64,000 bases of DNA from Pontibacter ramchanderi (GCF_002846395.1 NZ_PJMU01000001.1:744001-808000); one strand, 5' to 3'. Numbered from the stretch's first letter, positions 35,787-44,610 are shown. A program made the numbers and translations. The notes: a model not told the origin generated them from the sequence alone.

Positions 35787-36184
35787 ATGCAAATCATCGA
35801 CAAACTGCCTGGATCGAAATCCGGGACGGCAAAATACTGAGCACCCGCAGCAAGGGAAGAACCAAATACTATTTCCCCGGCGGAAAACGCGAAGCAGGTG
35901 AGAGCGATTTCGAGGCGCTGTCGCGGGAAATAAACGAAGAACTCAGCATTGCCCTGATCGAGGACAGCACCCGGTTTCTGGGTATATTTCAGGCGCAGGC
36001 CGATAGCCATCCGGATGGGGTGCAGGTGCAGATGACCTGCTATACCGGTCCCTATACCGGCACGATCGCCGCTGCCAGTGAAATAGAAGAAGTGGTGTGG
36101 CTTACCTATCAGGACAGAGAGGCCGTGTCGCCCGTTGACCAGATCATCTTTGACTGGCTGAAAGAGCAGAAGCTTCTCCAGTAA
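35787..36184 (+). pseudogene. NUDIX hydrolase, frameshifted near its start
   Basis: The ATG at 35787 reads MQIIDKL and then leaves frame. From 35807 another frame reads AWIEIRDGKILSTRSKGR and runs to a stop at 36184, with a full Nudix box (GGKREAGE...REINEEL). A single missing base near 35805-35810 separates the two; restoring one G joins them in frame as MQIIDKL-AWIEI. There is no start codon in the second frame upstream. It may be a true pseudogene or a sequencing error. NUDIX enzymes hydrolyse nucleoside diphosphate derivatives. It begins 8 bp after the DUF2357 stop. Confidence 0.75.
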
Positions 36185-36190
36185 CCTAGA

Positions 36191-36217
36191 TTGATTTCTG
36201 TACTTCCCGTACATTTG
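36191..36217 (+). promoter_or_regulatory. Putative promoter of the FUSC gene
   Basis: TTG (36191-36193) and TACATTTG (36210-36217), spaced 16 bp. The -7 element ends only 5 bases before the ATG at 36222, so transcription would start at or next to the start codon. Confidence 0.4.
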
Positions 36218-36221
36218 CGGT

Positions 36222-38447
36222 ATGCTGCAGGAGCTGAGACATTTTATCAGAAGTACCGACTTTGTAAAGGCGTTGGTGATCACCTTTGGTGCCGCTGTGC
36301 CTGTATCGCTGGGGCTATGGCTTGAGCAGGTGCCCTACTTTCTGAGCGTCGCCATGGGCGTGGTGCTGGCTTCGGGAAGCGATGTACCGGGCAGCCGGAA
36401 GCATAAGACCGTTGGCATTCTCGTATCGGCCACCATTGCCATGCTGGCCAGTACTGCCATCGATCTGGCAGCAGGGAGTATATTCCTGCTGCTACCGGTG
36501 CTGGCTGTGCTGGTGTTCGCCATCTCCTTCATTTCCGTGTATGGTTTCCGGGCTTCGCTGGTGTCTTTCGCCGGCCTGATGGCCATTGTGCTGAGCTTTG
36601 TACACGCGCACACGGGCGCCGATATTTTTATACACGGTCTGCTGATGGGCGCGGGTGGCTTGTGGGCACTGCTGCTGTCGCTTGTTTTCCATTCGCTGCT
36701 GCAAAGGCGGCAAACCGAGACGCTGCTCATTAACTGTCTGCGGCAGACGGCCCGCTACATACAGCTGCGCGGTAAGCTGGCCACAGAAGAGCAAAACCCG
36801 GAAGGGCTGCAAAAAGAGTTTTACAACTTACAAGTGAAACTAAACGAAACGCACGAGGCCCTGCGCGAGGTGCTGCTGCACGAGAGGCAGAGCTCAGGCT
36901 CTTCCAACTACCACCGCAAGCAGCTCCTGATCTTTATCGACCTGATCGACATCTTGGAATTATCGCTGGCCAACCCGGCCAACTACGAACGTGCAAGGGA
37001 GCTGTTTGGCCACTCCGTGCGGGTGCTACTTCCTTTTATTAAACTGGTTTTTGAACTGTCGGCCAAGCTCGAACACCTGGCGGACAGCATGCAGCTGCGG
37101 CGTGGCCTGCCGGAAGAAAATGACCTGGAGCCCTTGCTGGAAAAGTGCCGCGACAGCATCCGGCAGTACGTGGAAGAACTGAAATTGCCACAGGCTCGCG
37201 AGGGTGCGCTGCTGCTCCACAACCTGCTGGACTACGAAGAAAAACTGCTGCAAAAGATCACCTCCATCGAGCGGGTATTCCTGAACCTGGAGGAGCAGCA
37301 AGGCATCGGCATGCAGAGCCGGGAAAGCCGGCAGTTCATCACCCAGCAGGACTATGATGTGCGCATCCTGCGGGACAACCTCTCCCTGCAATCGCCGATC
37401 TTTAAACACGCCGGCCGGCTGACGATTGCGATGCTGCTGGGCTACGGGTTGGGCATTCTCTTCCCGATCCAGAACGCCTATTGGATCCTGCTCACGATTG
37501 TGGTCATCCTGAGGCCCGGCTATAGCCTGACCAAGGAGCGCTCGAAGCACCGGCTCTACGGCACCTTGCTGGGTGCGGTGATTGCGGGGCTGATTGTGCT
37601 GCTGGTGCAGAACGTATACCTGTATGGTGTGTTGGCCCTGGTTTCGCTTGTCCTCTCCTTCGCCTTCATCCAGCGCAACTACCGCACCTCCTCTATTTTT
37701 GTAACCACCGGCGTTATCTTCATTTACGCCCTCATCACCCCGGATGCCTTCGACGCGATCCAGTTCCGGGTAATTGATACCCTGACGGGCGCTGTTATTT
37801 CCGTAGCGGCTATCACCTTTTTGTGGCCTTCCTGGGAGTCGCAGAGCATCAAAAGCAGCATTGTGAAGGCGCTGCACGCCAACCGCCTCTACCTGGCCGA
37901 GATTGACCGATATAGCCAGCACAGGTCGCAGAACACCACCGACTACAAACTTGCCCGGAAAGAGGCTTTTTTGCAAATGGGCAACCTGAACGCGGCCTTC
38001 CAGCGCATGAGCCAGGAGCCGAAGTCGGCACAGCAGCAACTGATGGAGTTCTACGAGATCGTCGGGTTAAACCACACCTTTCTGGCGGCTGCGGCGGCGC
38101 TGGGCACTTTTATCCGGGATACAAAGACAGATGCAGCCTCGGAAGACCTGCACCTGATCATCAAATCAATAGACGCCAACCTGGTGCAGGCCCTTCAGAC
38201 CCTGCAGGAGGAGGCCGTGGCCGAAGATGTGGCCAGGGAGGAACTGATAGAGGCCTACGACCACTTGGAGGGCAGGTATAACGAACTGGTGGCCATCCGC
38301 ACGCGCGAGCTGGCCGGCGCTACGTACAAGCCCATCGCCCCCGACTTCCTCAAAAACCTGAAAGAGGCCCGCCTGATCTCGGATCAGCTGAAGTGGCTGC
38401 ATAGCATTTCCGGAAACCTGAAACAGGCGGTGAAAGAACTAGCCTGA
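36222..38447 (+). CDS. FUSC/YccS-family inner-membrane protein
   Basis: 741 aa. Two sets of six or so membrane segments (about 15-165 and 400-520) separated by a long helical cytoplasmic domain, with a second soluble helical region at the C-terminus: the YccS/FUSC-like layout (DUF2955/FUSC_2). The 'FPIQNAYWILLTIVVILRPGYSLTKERSKHRLYGTLLGAVIAG' stretch (about 409-451) is the family's most conserved segment. Function is not established; relatives include aromatic-acid exporters (AaeB). Starts 38 bp after the frameshifted NUDIX gene and is likely separately transcribed. Confidence 0.85.
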   Translation: MLQELRHFIRSTDFVKALVITFGAAVPVSLGLWLEQVPYFLSVAMGVVLASGSDVPGSRKHKTVGILVSATIAMLASTAIDLAAGSIFLLLPVLAVLVFAISFISVYGFRASLVSFAGLMAIVLSFVHAHTGADIFIHGLLMGAGGLWALLLSLVFHSLLQRRQTETLLINCLRQTARYIQLRGKLATEEQNPEGLQKEFYNLQVKLNETHEALREVLLHERQSSGSSNYHRKQLLIFIDLIDILELSLANPANYERARELFGHSVRVLLPFIKLVFELSAKLEHLADSMQLRRGLPEENDLEPLLEKCRDSIRQYVEELKLPQAREGALLLHNLLDYEEKLLQKITSIERVFLNLEEQQGIGMQSRESRQFITQQDYDVRILRDNLSLQSPIFKHAGRLTIAMLLGYGLGILFPIQNAYWILLTIVVILRPGYSLTKERSKHRLYGTLLGAVIAGLIVLLVQNVYLYGVLALVSLVLSFAFIQRNYRTSSIFVTTGVIFIYALITPDAFDAIQFRVIDTLTGAVISVAAITFLWPSWESQSIKSSIVKALHANRLYLAEIDRYSQHRSQNTTDYKLARKEAFLQMGNLNAAFQRMSQEPKSAQQQLMEFYEIVGLNHTFLAAAAALGTFIRDTKTDAASEDLHLIIKSIDANLVQALQTLQEEAVAEDVAREELIEAYDHLEGRYNELVAIRTRELAGATYKPIAPDFLKNLKEARLISDQLKWLHSISGNLKQAVKELA

Positions 38448-38547
38448 ATCCGTGAACGCCAGGGAGTCCTTAGGTATACAAAGGCATCCTATAAGGCGTA
38501 TTTCTCTTATCTTGCGTTAAAATCTGCATTGACTTCACCTATTCCCT

Positions 38548-38871
38548 ATGACGCATCAACCCCACTACTCTCCTATGGCCCGGCAGCTGTTCGGCCAGTT
38601 CCTGGACCAGGAAATAGACCGCGACACCCTGATAGGGCGTTTGCAGGAAATGGAATTGCAGTTGCAGGCTGATGCCGATGACGAGAGCGAAGACGACAAC
38701 CTGGATACAAGGACATTGCGCATCCGCGTTTTCGGGGGCGATACGCTGGGCATGAGCATCCGGGAGATCGGGCAGGATCTGGAGGACCTCACTCACCCCA
38801 ACGCCCAGATCCTGTTACGGGGCATTGCATTCGGGCTGGCAGAAGATGAACTGGAGGTGCACTTCGAATAG
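38548..38871 (+). CDS. Small hypothetical protein, 107 aa
   Basis: Acidic, soluble. N-terminal helices (MARQLFGQFLDQEIDRDTLIGRLQEMELQLQAD) followed by a mixed alpha/beta part (LRIRVFGGDTLGMSIREIGQDLEDLTHPNAQILLRGIAFGLAEDEL). I do not recognise the family. Upstream, TATCTTG is a one-off match to the -7 element. It is 101 bp from the FUSC gene and 41 bp from a tiny Lys-rich gene. Confidence 0.65.
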   Translation: MTHQPHYSPMARQLFGQFLDQEIDRDTLIGRLQEMELQLQADADDESEDDNLDTRTLRIRVFGGDTLGMSIREIGQDLEDLTHPNAQILLRGIAFGLAEDELEVHFE

Positions 38872-38912
38872 AAATATTCCGTACCTTTCGCTATACCTTA
38901 AAACTTAACGCT

Positions 38913-39020
38913 ATGGCAAAGTCACAAGACGCGAAAAAAGAGGCCAAGAAAAAGCCAGCCAAAACCCCGAAAGAAAAGCAGGCGGCCAAACTCGAGAAGA
39001 AAAAGAAAAGCTACGATTAG
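38913..39020 (+). CDS. 35-aa lysine-rich peptide
   Basis: Complete ORF of 36 codons: begins MAKSQDAKKEAKKKPAKTPK and ends KKKKSYD. About 40% Lys with Ala, Glu and Gln, so highly basic and disordered; it might bind nucleic acid or ribosomes. Such tiny Lys/Ala-rich ORFs recur in Bacteroidota genomes, but I cannot name a family. It has a clean ATG, TAG stop and a terminator 37 bp downstream, which supports it as a real gene. Below the size cut-off of most ORF lists. Confidence 0.55.
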   Translation: MAKSQDAKKEAKKKPAKTPKEKQAAKLEKKKKSYD

Positions 39021-39056
39021 CGTCCAATCCTGCACGGCAGGTATACCTACTCTATC

Positions 39057-39092
39057 AAAAAAGCAGCAAACCGAACCGTTCGCTGCTTTTTT
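39057..39092. terminator. Intrinsic terminator, bidirectional
   Basis: AAAAAAGCAGC (39057-39067) / GCTGCTTTTTT (39082-39092), 14-nt loop. Ends the small-gene transcript. Confidence 0.8.
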
Positions 39093-39193
39093 GTTTTCAG
39101 CGAAGGCCCGGCGCTCTAACTCAAATTGCAAGACTTGTTTATATAGCGTATCTTTAATATTCAGACCCTGTACCGTTTACTAACAAACTACAT

Positions 39194-40258
39194 ATGAAGC
39201 AACGTCTACTTCTCCTCATTTTCCTATTTCTCCCTTTGGTAACCGCTTTAGCGCAGGTAATAGAAGAACTGGAAGAAATGCCGCCGCAGCAGCTACAGCT
39301 GGAGGTATACTACAAGTTGATCGAAAAAAATGGGAAATTTGGCCTGGCTGATGACGAAGGAAAGGTCGTGGTACCGGCCAAGTATAACACTGTGGAATAC
39401 AAAAAATTTGAGCCATACATAAGAGTAGAGCTGGACGGCAAATTCGGGCTGATGGACGCGGAACAGCATCTCCTTCTCCCAATCCGGTACAGCAAACTGG
39501 AAGTGTTCTACAAGCGCACCGATGTGTTTTATGCCGAGTACCAGGAAGAAGGGAAACGCAAAACGGACATCATCTCCGAAACTGGCAGGAGCATATTGCC
39601 CGCAGGTGCCATACTACGGGGTTACCATGGCCCTGAGATCATGATCACGGTAAACGGCAAAGAAGCCCTGATAGATGGTGAAAGCGGAACCTACCTGCTC
39701 GAACCCATTTATGACAGTGTATACAGCGAGGGAAACCGCTACCGTGTTTGCCTGAACGGCAAGTGTGGTTACATCGACAAAAAGACACACCAAGTACTGG
39801 TGCCGCTGATCTATGACGATGCGTATAGCTATTTCAGAAATGGCCTGGTCATATTGGTTTTGAAAGGCAAGGCCGGCGTGTTGGACGAGCAGGGCAATAC
39901 CGTGATCCCGTTTGCGTATGAGAAGATCAGTTCAGGAAGTGACAATAAGACCTTTAATGTAACGAACACAGCTAAGAAGGAAGCACTTTTTTCGGCAGAG
40001 GGAAAACAGTTTACAGCCTGGTACGACTACATTACGAGCGATGATTCTGATCATTTCTATTACTACCGCCAGGATCCCGCTTCCGGCGACGCTTACAAGT
40101 TCGGGTACGTAGATAAGTCCGGCAAAGACCTGACGGGTCCGGTATTCGACAAAGCCGTAAAGTTCTACCGCTCAGATGATTGCATCGAACTGCTGAAAGA
40201 TGGCAAGACGGTGTACCTGAATAGAGCAGGCAAGGTAGTGACCAGGAACTGCAGATAG
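39194..40258 (+). CDS. WG-repeat secreted protein
   Basis: 354 aa with a signal peptide (1-20, ending TALAQ). The rest consists of about seven units with the pattern 'G.(F/Y)GL.D..G..V.P..Y' (KNGKFGLADDEGKVVVPAKY, LDGKFGLMDAEQHLLLPIRY, LNGKCGYIDKKTHQVLVPLIY and others), i.e. WG/KWG beta-repeats that form solenoid or propeller-like surfaces. Function unknown; usually protein-protein contacts outside the cytoplasm. TATCTTTA (39149-39156) with TTG (39126-39128, spacing 20) may be its promoter. Confidence 0.82.
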   Translation: MKQRLLLLIFLFLPLVTALAQVIEELEEMPPQQLQLEVYYKLIEKNGKFGLADDEGKVVVPAKYNTVEYKKFEPYIRVELDGKFGLMDAEQHLLLPIRYSKLEVFYKRTDVFYAEYQEEGKRKTDIISETGRSILPAGAILRGYHGPEIMITVNGKEALIDGESGTYLLEPIYDSVYSEGNRYRVCLNGKCGYIDKKTHQVLVPLIYDDAYSYFRNGLVILVLKGKAGVLDEQGNTVIPFAYEKISSGSDNKTFNVTNTAKKEALFSAEGKQFTAWYDYITSDDSDHFYYYRQDPASGDAYKFGYVDKSGKDLTGPVFDKAVKFYRSDDCIELLKDGKTVYLNRAGKVVTRNCR

Positions 40259-40334
40259 TCCCGATCAACTTTCCGCTATACCTCGAAATTGCACCAAAAG
40301 GCAGGTATAATTACCCATTTTTGCATGAGCATGA

Positions 40335-40363
40335 TTGTAAATATCAGACAATCTGTATATTTG
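40335..40363 (+). promoter_or_regulatory. Promoter of the lipoprotein/outer-membrane pair
   Basis: TTG (40335-40337), 18-bp spacer, TATATTTG (40356-40363): a good match to the Bacteroidota -33/-7 consensus. Transcription would start near 40370, which excludes the upstream in-frame ATG (40321) and supports the start at 40402. Confidence 0.55.
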
Positions 40364-40401
40364 CCCGCTTTTTGCGCCGTGTTAATTATACACATTTGCC
40401 T

Positions 40402-42195
40402 ATGCAGCAATTTTTACGCTTTATTTACGGAGTTCTTCCGCTTTTCCTGTTTTCCTGCGACTTCAGCCCATCCGGTAGCCACTACCGCGAGCTGGACCCC
40501 ACCCCTCGTGCCGATTATAAGCTCAACCTAAACGAGCAAGGCGATACGCTGTATGCCCGCGGCTCCGTTACCTACGAGTTTAATGTACAGACGGGCGGAA
40601 AGAAGGTATACGGCGTTGAGTTATGGCTTGGCGAGCGAAGGGTGTACCAGAACCTGAACCGCACCGGCACTGTCAAGATCAATACCGCCGAATTTGCCGA
40701 TGGGCACCATAACCTCAAAATGATGGTGAGAGCGAGCACCGGCACCGGCAGTCTGTCGGACCACCTCGGCTCCGAACAGTTGGAAGTATACCGGCAGTGG
40801 GTAATGGTGATTGAAAACGCTGGCCCCACACCTACCCGGCTGCTTAGCATAAAGGCTATGGAGGGCACCCTGGAGTTGAACTGGGAACCATATGCCCGGC
40901 GCTATATCAAAAACTACATTGTGTATAGGTATAACGAACGTGGGCAGCTGTCCCAGAAACTGACACTGAGCCCCAACATTACGACCTGGCAGGATGTGCA
41001 CTATGTGGGGGGCGATATGTACTACAGCATTGGGGTGGAAGACCTCGATGGGCGCATTGCTGAGAGCGAACGCGTTTTCTTTACTTCTCCTATTCCCCGC
41101 CTGCTCAGTTATGAGTACATCGGCGAGTCAGACATGAAGGTAACCTTTAGCAGCTCCAGGTTCCAACGCAATTTCGGATACTACCGGTTCCTGATGACCT
41201 ACGGCTATAACAATGGCTACGCAGACCACGAGATCACAAACGTGAATGACACCGTGCTCACGATAAAGAACGTCCCTTTCGGCATCAGGCCACAGTACAG
41301 CCTTACCTCCTACCCGGAGAAATTCACTACATCCAGCATCCATACCTCCGACTACAACACGCTGCCGGGTATGGGTGAGGAAAACGCTTTTACTCCCTTC
41401 GTGCGGTCCCATTATGCGGTAGAGGCCGACCTATTTTACGACTTCTCGCAATCGGAGCTGAAAGTGATCGATGGCCAGAGCCTGGCACTCCTCCGCTCCA
41501 AAAATTACACCAGCACCACGGTGGCCATGTCCGCCGACAGCCGCCTGCTATACCTGTATACATCGTCGGGCCTGCTGCGGCTCGACCCGCTTACGCTGGA
41601 GGTAGCAGGCACCTGGCAGTTAGCCGACCTGGTGCCTTTGGTAGCTTATAACTCCATGAGTCTGCACGTCAGCAACACCAACCGGTTATTGATCTACCTG
41701 CGCAACACAAACGGAATCGACCGGTTTTATGTGGTGAACATGGATACCGGGGCATTGGAGCTGAACGAGGCGCAGAACTACTCAGTCAAAACAGCCACCA
41801 TCAGTCCGGACGGGCAGATGGTCGCGGCCCCCAACCTCATCTACCTGAAGCAGAGCAATGGCACCTGGTTAAAAGAGAGCAAGACCGGTTTCCATCCGGA
41901 TGCCGTGCTATACCACCCCAAAGAGCCGCTTTATATTGAAAGGCGCGCAGCAGCTCCCACTTTTTTCAGTACCCGCACCAATACGCCTGTCAGATCGATC
42001 CAGCTGCAGGGTGAACAGGTTATCTCGACCATAGACAAGGCAACCGGCTACCTTGTGGTTTATGACTACCAGTATGTTTACATCTATAATTCGGAGGGGA
42101 ACCAGGTGCTGAAGAAGATCAACGCGATTGGGTCGGCCTCTTTCGTGAAAAACCGCCTTTATGCCAAGGACTATTACTTACCTCTTACTTTTTAG
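40402..42195 (+). CDS. Large lipoprotein with beta-repeat and propeller-like regions
   Basis: 597 aa from the ATG at 40402, chosen because a lipobox follows (LFLFSC, Cys18) and because the promoter lies upstream of this and downstream of the ORF's first ATG. The mature chain has Ig/fibronectin III-like segments (SYEFNVQTGGKKVYGVELWLG; LLSIKAMEGTLELNWEPYARRYIKNYIVYRY) and a C-terminal part with repeated 'D..LLYLYTSSGLLRLDPLTLE' units resembling a WD40/YVTN-type propeller. Probably exposed on the outer membrane. The outer-membrane protein gene starts 9 bp later. Confidence 0.7.
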   Translation: MQQFLRFIYGVLPLFLFSCDFSPSGSHYRELDPTPRADYKLNLNEQGDTLYARGSVTYEFNVQTGGKKVYGVELWLGERRVYQNLNRTGTVKINTAEFADGHHNLKMMVRASTGTGSLSDHLGSEQLEVYRQWVMVIENAGPTPTRLLSIKAMEGTLELNWEPYARRYIKNYIVYRYNERGQLSQKLTLSPNITTWQDVHYVGGDMYYSIGVEDLDGRIAESERVFFTSPIPRLLSYEYIGESDMKVTFSSSRFQRNFGYYRFLMTYGYNNGYADHEITNVNDTVLTIKNVPFGIRPQYSLTSYPEKFTTSSIHTSDYNTLPGMGEENAFTPFVRSHYAVEADLFYDFSQSELKVIDGQSLALLRSKNYTSTTVAMSADSRLLYLYTSSGLLRLDPLTLEVAGTWQLADLVPLVAYNSMSLHVSNTNRLLIYLRNTNGIDRFYVVNMDTGALELNEAQNYSVKTATISPDGQMVAAPNLIYLKQSNGTWLKESKTGFHPDAVLYHPKEPLYIERRAAAPTFFSTRTNTPVRSIQLQGEQVISTIDKATGYLVVYDYQYVYIYNSEGNQVLKKINAIGSASFVKNRLYAKDYYLPLTF

Positions 42196-42204
42196 CGCCA
42201 CATC

Positions 42205-42936
42205 ATGCGAGCTGTTTTCTTTCTTTTTGTACTAATGCTCTCAGGACAGGCTTTTGCCCAACTGCAGGTGACTGTGGAGCCCCGCTTGGGTTACGGCACT
42301 TATGCCATGGGCGACATGAAACTGGTACAGTCCGATTACAGGCGAAATGTGGGGGTATGGGCCAAAGCCACTGATGAATTTCCGGCCTATTTTCAGCGGG
42401 GCCTGCTGGTGTCGCTGCACCTGACGGAGCAAAACAGGATCAGTCTGTTGTTTGAACAGGGCTCCACCGGTGGCCGGCTTGCTTACGAAGATTACTCCGG
42501 CAGTTTGCGTTTGGACCAGCTGCTACGCTATACCTCCTTTGGCGGCATTCTGGGTCGCGAACACAGGCTAAACGGAATAAGCCTGATGTATGGTCTGGAG
42601 AGCACCGTGATCCTGAGCAGCTTCCGAATGGAATTGAGCATGCAGGTAGACGGCGATAGCTATACCAACAGCGAGGATTTTAAGGCAGTGGGCCTGGGTG
42701 CCAAACCGATGTTGGCCATCGGCTACCACTACAAGCGATTTCTGCCCCGCCTTTCAATCGGCTACCTCATCAACCACAGCCAAAAGCCTTTTCATTTAAA
42801 AAACGATGAACTGAGTGTGCTCATGCTGCAAAACCAGGAGCTCGCCCCGGACTGGAGCGGCCTCAGACTGACCCTTTCGCTCGGTTACACAATTGGCGGA
42901 AAGCGAGAAGAGCAAGTGCTGCCTGCAGCAAACTAA
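42205..42936 (+). CDS. Outer-membrane beta-barrel protein
   Basis: 243 aa. Signal peptide (1-18, ending QAFAQ) then alternating strands (VTVEPRLGYGTYAMGDM, RGLLVSLHLTEQNRISLLFEQG, KPMLAIGYHYKRFLPRLSIGYLI, GLRLTLSLGYTIGG), consistent with a small barrel related to PorT-like or OprF-like proteins. It probably pairs with the upstream lipoprotein, which overlaps its operon with a 9-bp gap. Immediately after its stop, in the same frame, lies a short remnant that resembles its own last strand. Confidence 0.7.
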   Translation: MRAVFFLFVLMLSGQAFAQLQVTVEPRLGYGTYAMGDMKLVQSDYRRNVGVWAKATDEFPAYFQRGLLVSLHLTEQNRISLLFEQGSTGGRLAYEDYSGSLRLDQLLRYTSFGGILGREHRLNGISLMYGLESTVILSSFRMELSMQVDGDSYTNSEDFKAVGLGAKPMLAIGYHYKRFLPRLSIGYLINHSQKPFHLKNDELSVLMLQNQELAPDWSGLRLTLSLGYTIGGKREEQVLPAAN

Positions 42937-43023
42937 AGACTCAACAACTCCGACAAAAAGCTGAAGCCGGACTGGAACGGACTGCGACTGAATCTGACCT
43001 ATTACGTTCCACTCACAAAGTAA
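42937..43023 (+). pseudogene. In-frame remnant of a paralogous barrel C-terminus
   Basis: Directly after the TAA at 42934-42936 and in the same frame there are 28 codons ending in TAA (43021-43023). They read ...KPDWNGLRLNLTYYVPLTK, closely matching the preceding protein's APDWSGLRLTLSLGYTIG. It looks like the tail of a second, deleted gene copy, or a former extension cut off by a new stop. Confidence 0.6.
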
Positions 43024-43032
43024 AGCACAGTG

Positions 43033-43929
43033 CTAACGATGATCGCTATACCTGTTGGCCGGCAGCGTCTGTCTTAATATTTCGATTTCATTCAGCCTGA
43101 GCTTCGGAGAACTTGCTGCCTGAAGTGCCTCGTCCAACTGCTCACGGGTGCGGATGCCCAGAACGGCAGCCGTAACAGCCGGGTGGTGCAAGGTATAGTG
43201 AAGCGCTACGGCAGCTGGGTGCCGCACTGATTGGGCCACCGTATTGACAGCTTCGATCGCCTGATCCACCTCCTCCGAGGTATAGCCCAGGTAGGCTTTG
43301 GCGGGTTTACCGGCCAGCAGCCCTTGTGCCAGACTGCCCCGTGCCAGCACCCCAATGCCCTCTTTCTGCAGCAGGTCCAGTACAGCTTCTTCCGGGCGCC
43401 GGTCCAGCAGGCTGTACTGCAGCATCACGCTGGCGATGTTGGAGCGCTTCACATATTCACGGATCACGTTGGGGCGGATGGACGAGATACCATAATGCCT
43501 GATTTTGCCCTGTTGCTTGAGTAATTCAAAGGCTTCGATGGTTTCGTCGATCGGGTCGTCGATGGTGCCACCGTGGAGTTGGTAGAGGTCGATGTAGTCG
43601 GTTTGCAGTCGTTTCAGGCTCTCCTCCACTGCCTTCAGGATGTACGTTTTCGAGGGGTTCCAATCCCAGCCGTTTCTATCGGGCCGCCACTGGTTGCCCA
43701 CCTTCGTCGCGATGATCACGTTGTCGCGCATACCTGCCAATGCCTTCCCCACTGTTTCTTCGTTCGCCCCTTTCTCGTACAGATCGGCCGTATCAAAAAA
43801 GTTAATCCCTTGTTCCAGCGCCTTGTGCAGCAGCTTCACATCAGCCGCCTGGTCACGCCCCAGCGACATACACCCGAATGCGATTTCACTGATGCGTAAG
43901 TCTGATTTCCCCAATTGTTTGTAGTTCAT
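43033..43929 (-). CDS. Aldo/keto reductase
   Basis: 298 aa from the ATG at 43929; a longer in-frame ORF starts at 44004 but the family begins near MNYKQLGKSDLRISEIAFGCM. NADPH-dependent reduction of carbonyls in the cytosol. Catalytic pattern: FFDTADLYEKG (Asp/Tyr), IIATKVG (Lys), and DLYQLHG (His). The 'GKPAKAYLGYTSEEVD' and C-terminal ATVLGIRT-like nucleotide-binding region are present. The real substrate is unknown. Monocistronic; the divergent spacer on its right is repeat-filled. Confidence 0.88.
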   Translation of the reverse strand: MNYKQLGKSDLRISEIAFGCMSLGRDQAADVKLLHKALEQGINFFDTADLYEKGANEETVGKALAGMRDNVIIATKVGNQWRPDRNGWDWNPSKTYILKAVEESLKRLQTDYIDLYQLHGGTIDDPIDETIEAFELLKQQGKIRHYGISSIRPNVIREYVKRSNIASVMLQYSLLDRRPEEAVLDLLQKEGIGVLARGSLAQGLLAGKPAKAYLGYTSEEVDQAIEAVNTVAQSVRHPAAVALHYTLHHPAVTAAVLGIRTREQLDEALQAASSPKLRLNEIEILRQTLPANRYSDHR

Positions 43930-44154
43930 GGTAGTCGGGTTGTGTCGAGTATTTTCTATAGCGTGCATTAGATAAGAAGGTTGGATGCTGGGGTGAGTTT
44001 CCACTCAGGAGGCAAAACCGTGTGAGAATACAATAACTCTTTGTATAACTGTATCTGTCATTTTTTGCAGAGGGCCCATATATCACAGTATAATTCCTGC
44101 TGCTGCCAATCTATGGATTTAATTGCTTTTACTTTTGTATACTTGTGCACGAGT

Positions 44155-44610
44155 GATATCCCCCTACCCCCTTCGAAGGGGGACTTTTCGGCCAATAACG
44201 GTTTACAGGTATAAGTTCATTGTCTGTGCTATTTGGGATGCTAGCTGACTGAACACACCCCTACCCCTCTCTAGTGGGGATTTCTGCTATTGTCAGTTTG
44301 TAGGTGTAGGCTCTGGAGCACGAACCACTGGCAGGTATAGCACGACTAACTTGCCCCGCTGGCAATGAAACAGATCACCTCAGCCAGGTGCACCATCGAC
44401 GATTTTTTGTTTGAGCGGTCAGCGAGTGGGGGTAGGGGCCCTCTATTCAAAATCGTCTTGATTTTTTTGCTTACTGGGGGTAGGGGCCCTCTTTCTTTAT
44501 CGAGGGCCCCTACCCCCATCAAGGAAAAAAGGAAGTGCCCGCCGCACAGGCGAAGCAATGAAACAAAAAAGATTGAGGTATAGAAAAGCAGCAGCTACGC
44601 CAGGTATAGG
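44155..44610. repeat. Composite intergenic repeat, copy 2
   Basis: Same module order as at 22481-22890: C-rich hairpin, GGACTTTTC, CAGGTATAAG, ACCCCTACCCCTC hairpin, spacer, CAGGTATAGCA, ACTTGCCCC...ATGAAACA.ATCAC, GACGATTTTT.GTTTGAGCGG, AAAATCGTCTTGA, GTGCCCGCCGCACAGGCGAAGC. The A/T hairpin seen in copy 1 is interrupted here by G/C-rich insertions (44428-44443 and 44476-44517). Confidence 0.75.
44476..44517. repeat. Nested G/C inverted repeat inside copy 2
   Basis: GGGGGTAGGGGCCCTC (44476-44491) and its exact reverse complement (44502-44517) flank a 10-nt loop; a solo half, identical to the left arm, lies at 44428-44443. None is present at the matching point in copy 1, so they look like later insertions into the repeat. 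Confidence 0.8.

Noticed and set aside
37026..38039. Minus-strand ORF of 337 codons opposite the FUSC gene
   Set aside because: Gln/His-rich shadow of a G/C-rich membrane-protein gene; no motif, start or context of its own.
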